DNA of 20,597 bases from Desulfovibrio sp. UBA2564 (GCA_002340305.1 DDLU01000257.1:1-20597); one strand, 5' to 3'. Positions 1-7,625 are shown, numbered from the stretch's first letter. Notes: generated by a model not told the origin, from the letters alone. Translations and numbers: made by a program.

Positions 1-283
1 CGGCTGCAGCAAATGTGAGGCGTAATCCGGTAAAGCTTCCCGGCCCCGCCATAAGAGCTACCCGGGAGATTGATCCGGCATCATAGCCGAACAGTTTCAG
101 GGAGTCCCGGATAGAGGGAACCATGAAGTTTACCGAGCGTCCCGGTACAATAAGTCGTTTGGCTTCGAGAAGGGAATAAGGTTCATCTTCACCATCTCTT
201 GCAGCCAGTACAATTTGTAAATTTTCTTCTGTGCCGTTGATGGCTAGTAGAAGGTCTTCTTTCTTTTCTATGGATATACTCAT
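1..283 (-). CDS. tsaB: TsaB, tRNA t6A biosynthesis subunit (partial, C-terminus beyond window)
   Basis: About 94 N-terminal residues are visible, reading from an ATG at 283 down to the window edge. The reading MSISIEKKEDLLLAINGTEE and, near residues 80-88, GPGSFTGLR are typical of TsaB (YeaZ). In this family TsaB is the ASKHA-fold partner that supports TsaD in making N6-threonylcarbamoyl-adenosine at position 37 of ANN-decoding tRNAs, in the cytoplasm. The start ATG overlaps the TGA stop of rseP as ATGA, which indicates translational coupling and makes this the distal gene of the cdsA-dxr-rseP-tsaB run. The usual family opening LAIDTS is here LAINGT, so the first acidic residue of the fold is replaced by Asn. 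TsaB is not itself thought to be the catalytic subunit, so this may be tolerated. The rest of the protein cannot be judged from this window. Confidence 0.88.
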   Translation of the reverse strand, partial: MSISIEKKEDLLLAINGTEENLQIVLAARDGEDEPYSLLEAKRLIVPGRSVNFMVPSIRDSLKLFGYDAGSISRVALMAGPGSFTGLRLTFAAA

Positions 284-1350
284 TTGCTGCTTAATGTTCT
301 TACTATGTCGTTGAAAATTGCAAACGCCATCAGGCAGAGCAGTAAAAGGAGACCGATACGGGTCGCTGCGGCCTGAAGCCTTTCGTTAAGCGGTTTACGC
401 AGAATAGTTTCAAGGCTGAAAAATAACAGGTGCCCACCATCCAGAACCGGGATGGGCAATAGGTTAAGCAATCCGAGATTGATGCTGATGAAAGCGGTGA
501 ATTGGAGCAGTTCAAGTAACCCGCGTTCTGATTGTTGCTTGATAGCCTGCGCAATCATGATCGGTCCGCCAATGGAATCCATGGGCACAACCCGCTCAAC
601 CATTTTTACGATGCTGGTGCAGATAAGTTTGGTGACGTTCCATGTCTGCTCTGCAGCAGCAACAGCCCCATCGATCCCATTCATTTCAATGGTTTTGGAG
701 TCACCTGCGGCCACGATGCCTACTACGGGGCGGCGAATTGTTTCGCCGAAGATGTTTTTGAGTTCCTGAACCTGTGGTTTGACTGCAATTTCTTTGGTTG
801 TGCCATCTCTTTCAATTACAAAGTCGAGAGTTTCCCCCTGACTGTTTTGAATGGTTTCTGCAAGGTCGGACCAGAAGATTATTTTATGTCCTTCAATCGT
901 TAGGACGTTATCACCAACCTCAATTCCGGCATGCATTGCAGGACTGCCCGGTTGGAGTTTGCCTACTTTAGGAGCAAGGCCCATCTGACCATTGCTGATG
1001 ATGATTCCCCAAAAAATCACCCATGCAAGGACAAAGTTGAATAAAGGACCTGCGGCAACCACAATCATGCGATGCCACGGCGGACGGTTCATGAAAAGTT
1101 CTTTTTTGTTGAACCCGTTGTCCTCTGTCATATCCCGCTCTTCACCTGCAAGGCTGACGTATCCGCCAAGCGGGATCAGGGACAGACGGTAGTTGGTTGC
1201 TCCCCATGTGAATCCGGCGATACGGGGACCAAAGCCGAGGGAAAAGGTCTTCACGCCGATGCCAAGCATGCGCGCAGCAAGAAAGTGCCCGAGTTCATGG
1301 AAGAAAATCAGTCCGCCGAGGACCAGAATAAAATCAACTATCCAAGACAT
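280..1350 (-). CDS. rseP: RseP-type site-2 zinc metalloprotease
   Basis: This is a 356-residue inner-membrane intramembrane protease of the S2P/M50 family. In other Gram-negatives the family cleaves anti-sigma factors and signal-peptide remnants within the bilayer. The zinc motif HELGH is at residues 18-22 in the first membrane segment, and the conserved third-ligand motif LDG is at 303-305 in LNLLPIPVLDGGH. GPLFNF (101-106) lies in the second hydrophobic segment. A single PDZ domain spans about 125-190 (LQPGSPAMHAGI at 132-143), whereas E. coli RseP has two PDZ domains. A final membrane helix lies near 332-346. The ATG at 1350 has AAGGAA just upstream, overlapping the dxr stop; the dxr-rseP gap is 9 nt. 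The stop overlaps the tsaB start. The natural substrate cannot be inferred, because no anti-sigma factor is in the window. Confidence 0.95.
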   Translation of the reverse strand: MSWIVDFILVLGGLIFFHELGHFLAARMLGIGVKTFSLGFGPRIAGFTWGATNYRLSLIPLGGYVSLAGEERDMTEDNGFNKKELFMNRPPWHRMIVVAAGPLFNFVLAWVIFWGIIISNGQMGLAPKVGKLQPGSPAMHAGIEVGDNVLTIEGHKIIFWSDLAETIQNSQGETLDFVIERDGTTKEIAVKPQVQELKNIFGETIRRPVVGIVAAGDSKTIEMNGIDGAVAAAEQTWNVTKLICTSIVKMVERVVPMDSIGGPIMIAQAIKQQSERGLLELLQFTAFISINLGLLNLLPIPVLDGGHLLFFSLETILRKPLNERLQAAATRIGLLLLLCLMAFAIFNDIVRTLSSK

Positions 1351-1359
1351 AATTTTTCC

Positions 1360-2562
1360 TTAGACTATGGACTCCATAACGTCCCGTCTGGTTTTGATGT
1401 CCAGTTCCAGAACTGCTCCGGACTCACTTACGTCGCATCCGGCGTGGGCATCCAGTGCTTTGCCGATAATAGCCGGAATATCCAAAAATTTAATTTTTTC
1501 TTTCAGGAAAAGATCGACCGCAACTTCGTTGGCTGCGTTGAGCACGATTGGGTGGCTCTGTCCGGCTGCAAAGGAATCCGCTGCATGTTTAAGACATGGG
1601 AATACTTCCAAGTCCGGCTTTTCAAAAGTCAGTGTTCCCACCTCTGCAAGATTAAGCGGTTTAAGTTTCAAGGGTACACGTTGCGGGAAGCACATGCAGA
1701 AAGCAATGGGAATCTGCATGTCCGGCACGCCGAGGTGCCCAAGCTGAGAACCGTCAACATATTCTACCAGAGAGTGGATGATGGACTGCGGGTGAACCAC
1801 AACATCCACATGCTCCGGCGGCAGGCCGTAGAGATGGCAGGCTTCGATGAATTCCAGTCCCTTGTTCATAAGGGTTGCGGAATCGATACTGATTTTTGCA
1901 CCCATATCCCAGTTAGGGTGGGCCAAGGCCTGGTCGCGGGTTACGGTTTCAAGAAATTCTTTTGATTTGCCACGGAAAGGTCCACCGGAAGCAGTCAGAA
2001 TCAGTCTGCTGACTTCCTCTCCGCCGTGTCCGGCCAGACCTTGAAAGAGGGCGTTGTGTTCGGAGTCGACCGGAAGGATTGTCGCTCCGGTGCGGTGGCA
2101 TTCTTCACGGATAATATGACCGCCGAGAACAAGTGATTCCTTGTTGGCAAGGGCGATCATTTTGCCTTTCTTCGCTGCTGCGAGGGTCGGTTCAAATCCT
2201 GCTGCCCCAACGATAGAGGAGAGGACTACGGAAACTTCCTCCAGTTCGGAAAGGGTAATGTATGCAGAAGGTCCAGTCAGGATTTTCGGTTTGTAATCAG
2301 CGGGGAGAAGGCTTTTCAGTTCCGCAGCAGCCTCGTCATTAAGTACAGCCAGATATAGGGGGCGATGCTTGATGGCCTGTTCCGCCAGTAGCTTGGCATT
2401 TCTGGCCCCGGCAAGGGCAGTAACTTTAAAAAGGTCCGGGTGCTGTTCAATTACTTTAAGAGTGCTGGTTCCAATAGAGCCGGTGCTGCCCAGAATGGAG
2501 ATGGATCTGGGAAAATCCGGTAATGTTACTTTTGCCGGCCAGGAAGAAATATATGTTTTCAA
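1360..2562 (-). CDS. dxr: 1-deoxy-D-xylulose 5-phosphate reductoisomerase
   Basis: This 400-residue cytoplasmic enzyme converts DXP to 2-C-methyl-D-erythritol 4-phosphate with NADPH, the committed step of the MEP isoprenoid pathway. It would feed the undecaprenyl carrier made by UppS. Visible motifs are the NADPH-binding GSTGSIG at 25-31, ANKES at 139-143, metal ligands D166 and E168 in VDSEHN, SGGPF at 192-196, and the stretch from NWDMG (217) to NKGLE (ending at the third metal ligand E237). Length is normal. The start appears to be TTG at 2562: no ATG or GTG lies between the upstream in-frame stop and the Rossmann motif at a sensible place, and the Shine-Dalgarno is weak (GGA about 11 nt upstream). 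It follows cdsA by 45 nt. Confidence 0.96.
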   Translation of the reverse strand: MKTYISSWPAKVTLPDFPRSISILGSTGSIGTSTLKVIEQHPDLFKVTALAGARNAKLLAEQAIKHRPLYLAVLNDEAAAELKSLLPADYKPKILTGPSAYITLSELEEVSVVLSSIVGAAGFEPTLAAAKKGKMIALANKESLVLGGHIIREECHRTGATILPVDSEHNALFQGLAGHGGEEVSRLILTASGGPFRGKSKEFLETVTRDQALAHPNWDMGAKISIDSATLMNKGLEFIEACHLYGLPPEHVDVVVHPQSIIHSLVEYVDGSQLGHLGVPDMQIPIAFCMCFPQRVPLKLKPLNLAEVGTLTFEKPDLEVFPCLKHAADSFAAGQSHPIVLNAANEVAVDLFLKEKIKFLDIPAIIGKALDAHAGCDVSESGAVLELDIKTRRDVMESIV

Positions 2563-2607
2563 GTCGTTATTTCCGTCTTGTTTATGGATCTGATTTTCAG
2601 GTCCGGT

Positions 2608-3411
2608 TTAGAAGAAAGTGTGTATTTGTCTTGCCAGAATGTAAACAGGAAGGGCAAGCACAAGACTATCTATGCGGTCAAGTACGCCGCCGTGTCCGGG
2701 GAGAATCTTCCCGGAATCTTTAATTTGCAGTTTGCGTTTCAGCGCGGACTCAAAAAAGTCACCCATCTGGGATGCAATGTTGAGCACTGCCGCAAGTCCA
2801 AGCCAATACAGGATTGGGGCATGTCCGAAGAAATAACCGTAAACAGTGCAGCAGATGATGCATCCGGCAAAGCCACCGATAGACCCGGCCCATGATTTTT
2901 TAGGGCTGATTTGGGGCCATATTTTTTTCTTACCGAAAAATGTTCCGGCATAGAAAGCTGCGGTGTCCGAAGAAGAAGCAGCAAGAAGGACAAAAAGGAT
3001 CTCCCAACTGGTCATGGAGGTCATGAATTGCATCGTCACTGGAATATATACCAGTCCGGCAAAGAGAATCAGGCTGTCCAGATAGGTGGCCTGATCCGGT
3101 TTAGCACTGAATGAGAACAGGAACCGGAAATTGAACAGCCAGAAAGCACCGAGCATAATTAAAAGCATCCAAACCGGGGAAACCGTTGTAGAGGTCAGGA
3201 TTATACCTGCACCAGCTGCCAAACCTACTAATCTTGAAACCAGATTAGATTTGTCCTGCCAGAACATGGCATAAAATTCGTGAAGAGCGATGGTGCAGAA
3301 GATAGCCAGTCCGCCGGTTAAAACGTGACCGCCCATGATGAGGGCTGTGGCGAGAGCTGCAACTAAGAGCAGGGAAGTGATGATTCGTTTCTGAAGGCTG
3401 CTTAAGGGCAT
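2608..3411 (-). CDS. cdsA: CDP-diacylglycerol synthase (phosphatidate cytidylyltransferase)
   Basis: The gene encodes a polytopic inner-membrane enzyme that activates phosphatidic acid with CTP to CDP-diacylglycerol, the branch point for phospholipids. From the ATG at 3411 it gives 267 residues. That start is preferred because GAGGA lies 5 nt upstream and the product then begins MPLSSLQKRI. The frame stays open 18 codons further upstream, but without a ribosome site. Many hydrophobic segments cover most of the protein. The family signature is complete near the C-terminus at about 222-248: S-A-L-K-R, then KDSGK, PGHGG and LDRID. Upstream SPKKSWAG is also typical. It heads the cdsA-dxr-rseP-tsaB operon after a 451-bp divergent intergenic region. 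In many bacteria uppS is immediately upstream; here it is 6.2 kb away. Confidence 0.95.
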   Translation of the reverse strand: MPLSSLQKRIITSLLLVAALATALIMGGHVLTGGLAIFCTIALHEFYAMFWQDKSNLVSRLVGLAAGAGIILTSTTVSPVWMLLIMLGAFWLFNFRFLFSFSAKPDQATYLDSLILFAGLVYIPVTMQFMTSMTSWEILFVLLAASSSDTAAFYAGTFFGKKKIWPQISPKKSWAGSIGGFAGCIICCTVYGYFFGHAPILYWLGLAAVLNIASQMGDFFESALKRKLQIKDSGKILPGHGGVLDRIDSLVLALPVYILARQIHTFF

Positions 3412-3607
3412 GAAGTCCTCGGTTAAAAATGTCCAAAAAAAAGTAATTAAAATATATGAATACAACTTAAGGAAATGATTTCCGCTGATGACGGGACAAC
3501 CTCTTATCCCGAAAGAAGTAAAGTTATGCGCCAGTTTGAAGCATTTCTGGTTCAGCTATGCAAAAAACTCCATTTTTATAATTCATTAATAGGTGGCGGG
3601 CAAGTCG

Positions 3608-3636
3608 TTGACAGTTATTTTTCCAATTAATTATAG
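3608..3636 (+). promoter_or_regulatory. Candidate sigma-70 promoter for the HD-GYP gene
   Basis: A perfect -35 TTGACA (3608-3613) is followed after 17 nt by TTATAG (3631-3636), or after 18 nt by TATAGG. The resulting leader to the GTG start at 3863 would be about 220 nt. The -10 is imperfect, so this is a candidate only. Confidence 0.4.
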
Positions 3637-3658
3637 GATAATCATGAAGAACTTTCAC
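3630..3658 (-). promoter_or_regulatory. Candidate promoter P1 for the cdsA operon
   Basis: On the minus strand a perfect TATAAT (3630-3635) has GTGAAA (3653-3658, 4 of 6 matches to the -35 consensus) 17 nt upstream. It overlaps the -10 of the divergent plus-strand candidate, so the two could compete for polymerase. The cdsA leader would be about 210 nt. Confidence 0.4.
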
Positions 3659-3734
3659 ATACGCCAATCTTTGTGATAAATCCCTTGTAATGGTTTCAGA
3701 ACCTAGGACTTTGTGTTATGGGTAGCGAAAGATA

Positions 3735-3763
3735 ATTATACTCACGCCTTTTTATTGTGTTAC
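3735..3763 (-). promoter_or_regulatory. Candidate promoter P2 for the cdsA operon
   Basis: On the minus strand a second perfect TATAAT (3735-3740) has GTAACA (3758-3763, 4 of 6 matches) at 17-nt spacing. The leader would be over 300 nt. It could act in tandem with the candidate at 3630-3658. Confidence 0.35.
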
Positions 3764-3862
3764 GATCCTGTTATATTGAAATTGTCCATGTTGTGTTGAC
3801 GTTGTGCCTGTTTTCATACGTTGTGGTTGTTTTGGGTATGGTTATCCTGTAGGGAGGGGACT

Positions 3863-5593
3863 GTGTCACGGAGTGGAAAAGTATCTTCCGGAACTGAAAG
3901 TCTGGATAAAATCTTAGGCAAGGCATTGAATTCGTTTAAGGGTTCTGAGCATCATGGGGTTATCAGCAGTCTGTGCCGTGATATTGAAGAACTTTTTGAC
4001 AAGGACTGTGCCGTTGATAATGATCTTGTTGACCGTTTGACCGAGATAGGACTTGCGTTGTCCGGTGAGACCCGCCTTGAGCGGTTGCTTGAGATGATCG
4101 TAGACGAGGCGCGTGTCTTGACTGGAGCTGATGCCGGAACACTCTATGTTGTTGATCAAGAAGGGCGCAAGCTCGGGTTTTCCATCCTCCAGAATGATAC
4201 TATGGACGTCCGTATGGGCGGTACTAGTGGCAATGAGATAACTTTGCCTCCTGTCCCTCTTTTTTCTTCTGGGAATAAACCAAACCATTCAAATGTTTCA
4301 TCTCACTGTGCTTTGACAGGTGAAACAATCAATATCGCCGATGTTTATGAGGCAGAAGGTTTCGATTTCACCGGGCCACGCAAATATGATGCAGCTACCG
4401 GATATCGTTCCAAATCAATGCTTGTATTGGCACTGAAAAACCACGAGCAGGATATTATCGGGGTATTGCAATTGCTTAATGCCATTGATGAGGATGGTGA
4501 AATTATCGAATTCTCACCCGGAGTGGTTGATATTGTAGGCTCACTGGCCTCTCAAGCCGCAATTGCTTTGACTAACGCTCAGCTGATCCAAGGTCTTAAA
4601 GATCTTCTGTATTCGGTAATTAGAAGTATTGCTGCGGCTATTGATGCCAAATCCCCTTATACCAACGGTCATATTGAGCGGGTGGTGTCCATCTCCATGA
4701 TGATTGCCGATAAGGTTAACTGCCTTAAAGAAGGGCAGTTTGCTGAAGTGTGTTTCGATGAGGATGAGCTTGAAGAGTTAAAGCTTGCCGCATGGATGCA
4801 TGATGTAGGTAAGATTTCGATTCCCGAGCATGTAGTGGACAAATCCACCAAGCTCGAAACAATTTTTGACCGTGCAGAAATGGTTGATGCCCGTTTCAGG
4901 TTAATTGCCGAGATCATCAAGAACAAGCAGCTTGAAGAAACTGTGGCAGCACTTTTAAATGGTGCTGCCCCTTCTAAAGTATCTGAAATTGAAATGCGCT
5001 ACGCCGTAGAGCTTGAGCAGGTTGAGGAAGACCGCCTGTTCATCAACTCTTGCAATATTCCTAAGGAATTTATGTCCGATGACCGGATTGCCAGAGTGGA
5101 AGCTATTGCTTCACGTACTTATGAAAGTAACGGTGAAACTTTTAATTGGTTGACTGAGGATGAAGTAAAGAATCTTAGTATTCGCAAAGGTACACTTACC
5201 GAAAAGGAACGCCAGATTATTGAAAGCCATGCGGCAATCACCAATGAGATGCTTTCCCGTTTACCCTTTCCAAAACGTCTTGCCCGTGTGCCGGAAATTG
5301 CAGCCTCGCATCATGAGAAATTGGACGGCTCCGGGTATCCCAAAGGTTTGTCCGGAGATGATTTGCCCTTACAGGCCCGGATAATGGCTGTTGCTGATAT
5401 CTTTGAGGCTTTGACCGCAAAAGACAGACCTTACAAAAAGCCCATGAAGCTTTCACAGGCAATTAAGATTTTAGGATTTATGGTTAAGGATAACCACATT
5501 GATGAAGAAATTTGTAAGATCTTTATCGATTCCGGCTTGTATATGGATTACGCCAAAGCCGAACTTGATCCAGCACAATTGGAAGAAGATTAA
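3863..5593 (+). CDS. GAF domain / HD-GYP phosphohydrolase signalling protein
   Basis: The GTG at 3863 is chosen because GGGAGG sits 5 nt upstream; the frame is open further 5' without a ribosome site. The product is 576 residues. A GAF-type sensory domain occupies about 60-240, followed by an HD-GYP domain from about 255. Metal and catalytic motifs are intact: H270 in NGHIERV, H313-D314 in MHDVGK, H456 in ESH, HHE at 483-485 and GYP at 491-493 in DGSGYPKGL, then VADIFEALTAKDRPY. HD-GYP proteins hydrolyse cyclic di-GMP or related dinucleotides; that substrate is family knowledge, not shown here. An unusual block of about 115 residues (about 327-441) separates HDVGKISIP from the GTLTEKER segment, which are adjacent in canonical members. 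No transmembrane segment or signal peptide is seen, so it is cytosolic. It is the only plus-strand gene and converges on the envelope cassette. Confidence 0.93.
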   Translation: MSRSGKVSSGTESLDKILGKALNSFKGSEHHGVISSLCRDIEELFDKDCAVDNDLVDRLTEIGLALSGETRLERLLEMIVDEARVLTGADAGTLYVVDQEGRKLGFSILQNDTMDVRMGGTSGNEITLPPVPLFSSGNKPNHSNVSSHCALTGETINIADVYEAEGFDFTGPRKYDAATGYRSKSMLVLALKNHEQDIIGVLQLLNAIDEDGEIIEFSPGVVDIVGSLASQAAIALTNAQLIQGLKDLLYSVIRSIAAAIDAKSPYTNGHIERVVSISMMIADKVNCLKEGQFAEVCFDEDELEELKLAAWMHDVGKISIPEHVVDKSTKLETIFDRAEMVDARFRLIAEIIKNKQLEETVAALLNGAAPSKVSEIEMRYAVELEQVEEDRLFINSCNIPKEFMSDDRIARVEAIASRTYESNGETFNWLTEDEVKNLSIRKGTLTEKERQIIESHAAITNEMLSRLPFPKRLARVPEIAASHHEKLDGSGYPKGLSGDDLPLQARIMAVADIFEALTAKDRPYKKPMKLSQAIKILGFMVKDNHIDEEICKIFIDSGLYMDYAKAELDPAQLEED

Positions 5594-5600
5594 TTAAAAA

Positions 5601-5629
5601 GGGGGCAACTTGGTTGCTCCCCATTTTTT
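5601..5629. terminator. Bidirectional rho-independent terminator
   Basis: The arms GGGGGCAAC (5601-5609) and GTTGCTCCCC (5613-5622) pair around a TTG loop and are followed by six T's on the plus strand. On the minus strand the preceding A-run (5596-5600) supplies the U-tract. It ends the plus-strand HD-GYP gene (stop at 5593) and the minus-strand cassette (stop at 5628-5630, adjoining the hairpin). Confidence 0.9.
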
Positions 5630-6263
5630 ATCTCTTTTTATTATTTTCCTGCCAGTGGGGCAGAACTGTATCGATGGTCCGCAAACGGGCAATCTTGCGG
5701 GCAATATCGATGACTGCCAGTTTGATAAGTCTATCTTTTTTGGGGTGCATGTATTCCCCGGTCAGGTTCAGGGCATAAGATGTCGGCGGATCAAATTCTA
5801 CACCAAGAAAATCTCCGTTGATATCTACCAGCGCGGAGTACTGTTCGTAATCTTCATCAAATTCAATATCCACTTCTGAGGCACCTATGACAACATAGTC
5901 CACAGCGTTGTCTCGGGCGATGGAAATAATTTCATCCTCGGTAACTGTTTGTTGGGAGGTAGCGTATGAACGCTTGCAGGAGTCGAGAAGGAAACCTGTG
6001 ATCATACGGTCGCGGTGGGTTTCAAAACCTGCCTCGTTAAATTCCTGCTGTAATGCCTTGTTCAGGTTACGGATCAGGTTTTCACACTCCTGTGGGGAAA
6101 GGTTTTCCCCTTTGATACGTGGCACCAGTGAGAACACGATGGTCGGCTTACCGCTTTTTTTGTAAATTTTGTAGCCGTCCTTACTGCCGCACATCCCGGT
6201 ACTTGCGAAGGTAATCACCAACAGGGTGGAAATTATGATTGAGAGTATGGATCTTTTTTTCAT
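5628..6263 (-). CDS. Secreted protein of unknown function, 211 aa (cassette gene 4)
   Basis: I do not recognise this family. The N-terminus is a clear Sec signal: MKKR, a hydrophobic stretch to about residue 18, then ASTGMCGSKDG. The residue before Cys is Met, so it is not a good lipobox and export as a soluble periplasmic protein is more likely. The mature part alternates predicted strands and helices. One segment (DNAVDYVVIGASEVD) is followed by a beta-rich stretch and a terminal helix (LAVIDIARKIARLR). This layout recalls the CsgG/FlgT-like periplasmic fold, but that is only an impression. A hexamer LDSCKR in the middle is also the C-terminus of the neighbouring 371-aa protein. AAGGAG lies 5 nt before the ATG. 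It follows the 371-aa gene by 24 nt and is the last gene before the shared terminator. Confidence 0.8.
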   Translation of the reverse strand: MKKRSILSIIISTLLVITFASTGMCGSKDGYKIYKKSGKPTIVFSLVPRIKGENLSPQECENLIRNLNKALQQEFNEAGFETHRDRMITGFLLDSCKRSYATSQQTVTEDEIISIARDNAVDYVVIGASEVDIEFDEDYEQYSALVDINGDFLGVEFDPPTSYALNLTGEYMHPKKDRLIKLAVIDIARKIARLRTIDTVLPHWQENNKKR

Positions 6264-6287
6264 AAAAACTCCTTGGCTGTTTTCCAG

Positions 6288-7403
6288 TTACCGTTTGCAG
6301 GAATCCAGATCGGACAGGGCATTAATCAGGCTGTTATAAAAGTTTACATCCGAAACGGATATGTGGTCCTTGGCGATTGTTACATCAACGGCCTTGATAC
6401 ACTTTATGGCATCGCCTTGCCCCTGAATATAGGCTGCGGTGGTGTAGTTCCGTTCAATGAACGGACCGAGGTCATTGTCTTTAGTCCCGGTTTTGATTGT
6501 TAAACTATAGATGGTTTCCGGCTTGGGCATACGCATACTGGTTTGGTAAACGTTATCCCGCTCCGAGAACCCGAATTTTTCAGAACCCTGCTGGAAAGAT
6601 ACCCCGAACATGGAAACTGATGCATGCAGTCCACGACGGATAGCATTGAATCTTGATTTAGCTGGCAGGACCATCATTTCCTGTGATAAAGCCTGCGAGG
6701 CCAGCATCTGAGCCAATGATTTGTATTTATCCGTATTCCGGATGCGCTTAAGCGTTCCTTTGGAAAGGTTTGTCTCTTTGATTTCACATGCTTTAGTTGA
6801 AAACAGGTAATCCATGTCAGCCAGACATTTGCCAAGTTCATTCCGTGCATTTGCTTTGAGTCTTTTCTTATCGGTAAAGAATTCCACAATTGCTGCCCGG
6901 ATTTGTCCGGCAAGTGGTTCAAGACTGAAGTTTTTGGTCTTATCCAGATAGGGTACTGAAACCAGCATGGGAGCAGAGTAGACCAGTGACTCTGATTTTG
7001 CCTGAAAGAGCAGGAAGTTCAATCCTATATAGACCCTTCCTTTGTACAGCTTTTGTTCAGCTGATCCGTACTCGTCAACAAATGAAATGACGTTATCCAC
7101 AAAGAGCAGCGGTATAAGGATGTATTCGGGGTTGAATTTATCATTGAATCCAGCCCGTTTTATTTTCACACCTGCACTCTGATCTGCTGCACGTTTCAGG
7201 AATCCGATGATTCCTTTACGCAAAGCTTTTTTGAATTGCTTATCCTTAAGAATCAGCCCAAGTTCGGTTTTGTGGCGGTCCTTTTCTTTATTGCGCACCT
7301 TGCCGATGGCGGGAGGCATGATATATAGCTCAACTGCCTCTGCCCATGGACTGCACAGAAGGACTGCCAGTAAAACGAAAACGAAACTAAATTTTCGGGC
7401 CAT
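6288..7403 (-). CDS. Secreted protein of unknown function, 371 aa (cassette gene 3)
   Basis: No family is recognised. Residues 1-23 form a standard signal peptide (MARKFSFVF, hydrophobic core, cleavage after AEA). The mature protein is lysine-rich at its N-terminal end (KVRNKEKDRHKTE). It has a middle segment of likely strands (YILIPLLFVDNVISFVDEYG, then KGRVYIGLNFLLF) and a C-terminal half of mixed content ending DLDSCKR. Several Cys occur after the signal, including GKCLADMDY, KACEIKE, IKCIKAV and the terminal SCKR, so periplasmic disulfides are possible. The ATG at 7403 has TAGGAA upstream, overlapping the stop of the small lipoprotein gene 6 nt away, which implies coupled translation. It probably acts in the periplasm with its operon partners; the biochemical role is unknown. 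Confidence 0.8.
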   Translation of the reverse strand: MARKFSFVFVLLAVLLCSPWAEAVELYIMPPAIGKVRNKEKDRHKTELGLILKDKQFKKALRKGIIGFLKRAADQSAGVKIKRAGFNDKFNPEYILIPLLFVDNVISFVDEYGSAEQKLYKGRVYIGLNFLLFQAKSESLVYSAPMLVSVPYLDKTKNFSLEPLAGQIRAAIVEFFTDKKRLKANARNELGKCLADMDYLFSTKACEIKETNLSKGTLKRIRNTDKYKSLAQMLASQALSQEMMVLPAKSRFNAIRRGLHASVSMFGVSFQQGSEKFGFSERDNVYQTSMRMPKPETIYSLTIKTGTKDNDLGPFIERNYTTAAYIQGQGDAIKCIKAVDVTIAKDHISVSDVNFYNSLINALSDLDSCKR

Positions 7404-7409
7404 AATTTC

Positions 7410-7625
7410 CTACCACTTGTAGCCTTCGGTTGAGTCCTGACCTTCTTCTTCTTTGATTTCTTCGGTGCGATCCTTTGAAGACTGGGTTTCATCTTTAAGG
7501 TCGCCAGCAGATTGATGCACCCCTTCCATTGATTGTTTTGCAGAATCGGCATGCTTAAATCCTCCACAGCCGCCGAGAGTCAATACAGCGATCACGCAAA
7601 CCAATAATATTTTGATCTTTTTCAT
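7410..7625 (-). CDS. Small lipoprotein, 71 aa (cassette gene 2)
   Basis: This is a very short but convincing gene. After MKKIKILLVCVIAVLT comes the lipobox LGGC with the acylated Cys at residue 20. The following residues are Gly-Gly, not Asp, so outer-membrane sorting is expected. The mature part of about 52 residues is highly polar and probably helical (QSMEGVHQSAGDLKDETQSS, then a run rich in Glu and Lys), reminiscent in size and character of entericidin or Lpp-like peptides, though no homology is claimed. AAGGAT lies about 9 nt before the ATG at 7625. It sits 21 nt after the SH3 lipoprotein and 6 nt before the 371-aa gene. Confidence 0.82.
   Translation of the reverse strand: MKKIKILLVCVIAVLTLGGCGGFKHADSAKQSMEGVHQSAGDLKDETQSSKDRTEEIKEEEGQDSTEGYKW

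Larger units (their letters stand above)
3412..3862. other. 451-bp divergent intergenic region between cdsA and the HD-GYP gene
   Basis: This AT-rich stretch without a convincing gene must hold the promoters of both flanking genes. It contains two small hairpins near the cdsA end: GGAAA/TTTCC at 3471-3483 and CGGGA/TCCCG at 3492-3511 with a 10-nt loop. Several promoter-like elements are described separately. On the minus strand the hairpins would lie in the cdsA leader. No tRNA, repeat array or IS end is visible. Confidence 0.6.

Noticed and set aside
3471..3520. Hammerhead-ribozyme-like string: CTGATGA at 3485 followed by a stem and AAA on the plus strand.
   Set aside because: If the 5-bp stem forms, the essential G of GAAA is consumed by pairing, and no third stem with a proper cleavage triplet can be drawn with the flanks.
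3644..3676. A 10-codon open frame (MKNFHIRQSL) with AGGAT upstream in the HD-GYP leader.
   Set aside because: Too short, no low-complexity or regulatory codon run, and no terminator/antiterminator pair after it.
3812..3862. Extended N-terminus of the HD-GYP protein from a TTG at 3821.
   Set aside because: The extra residues are Trp-rich and unnatural, while GTG at 3863 has a near-perfect Shine-Dalgarno.
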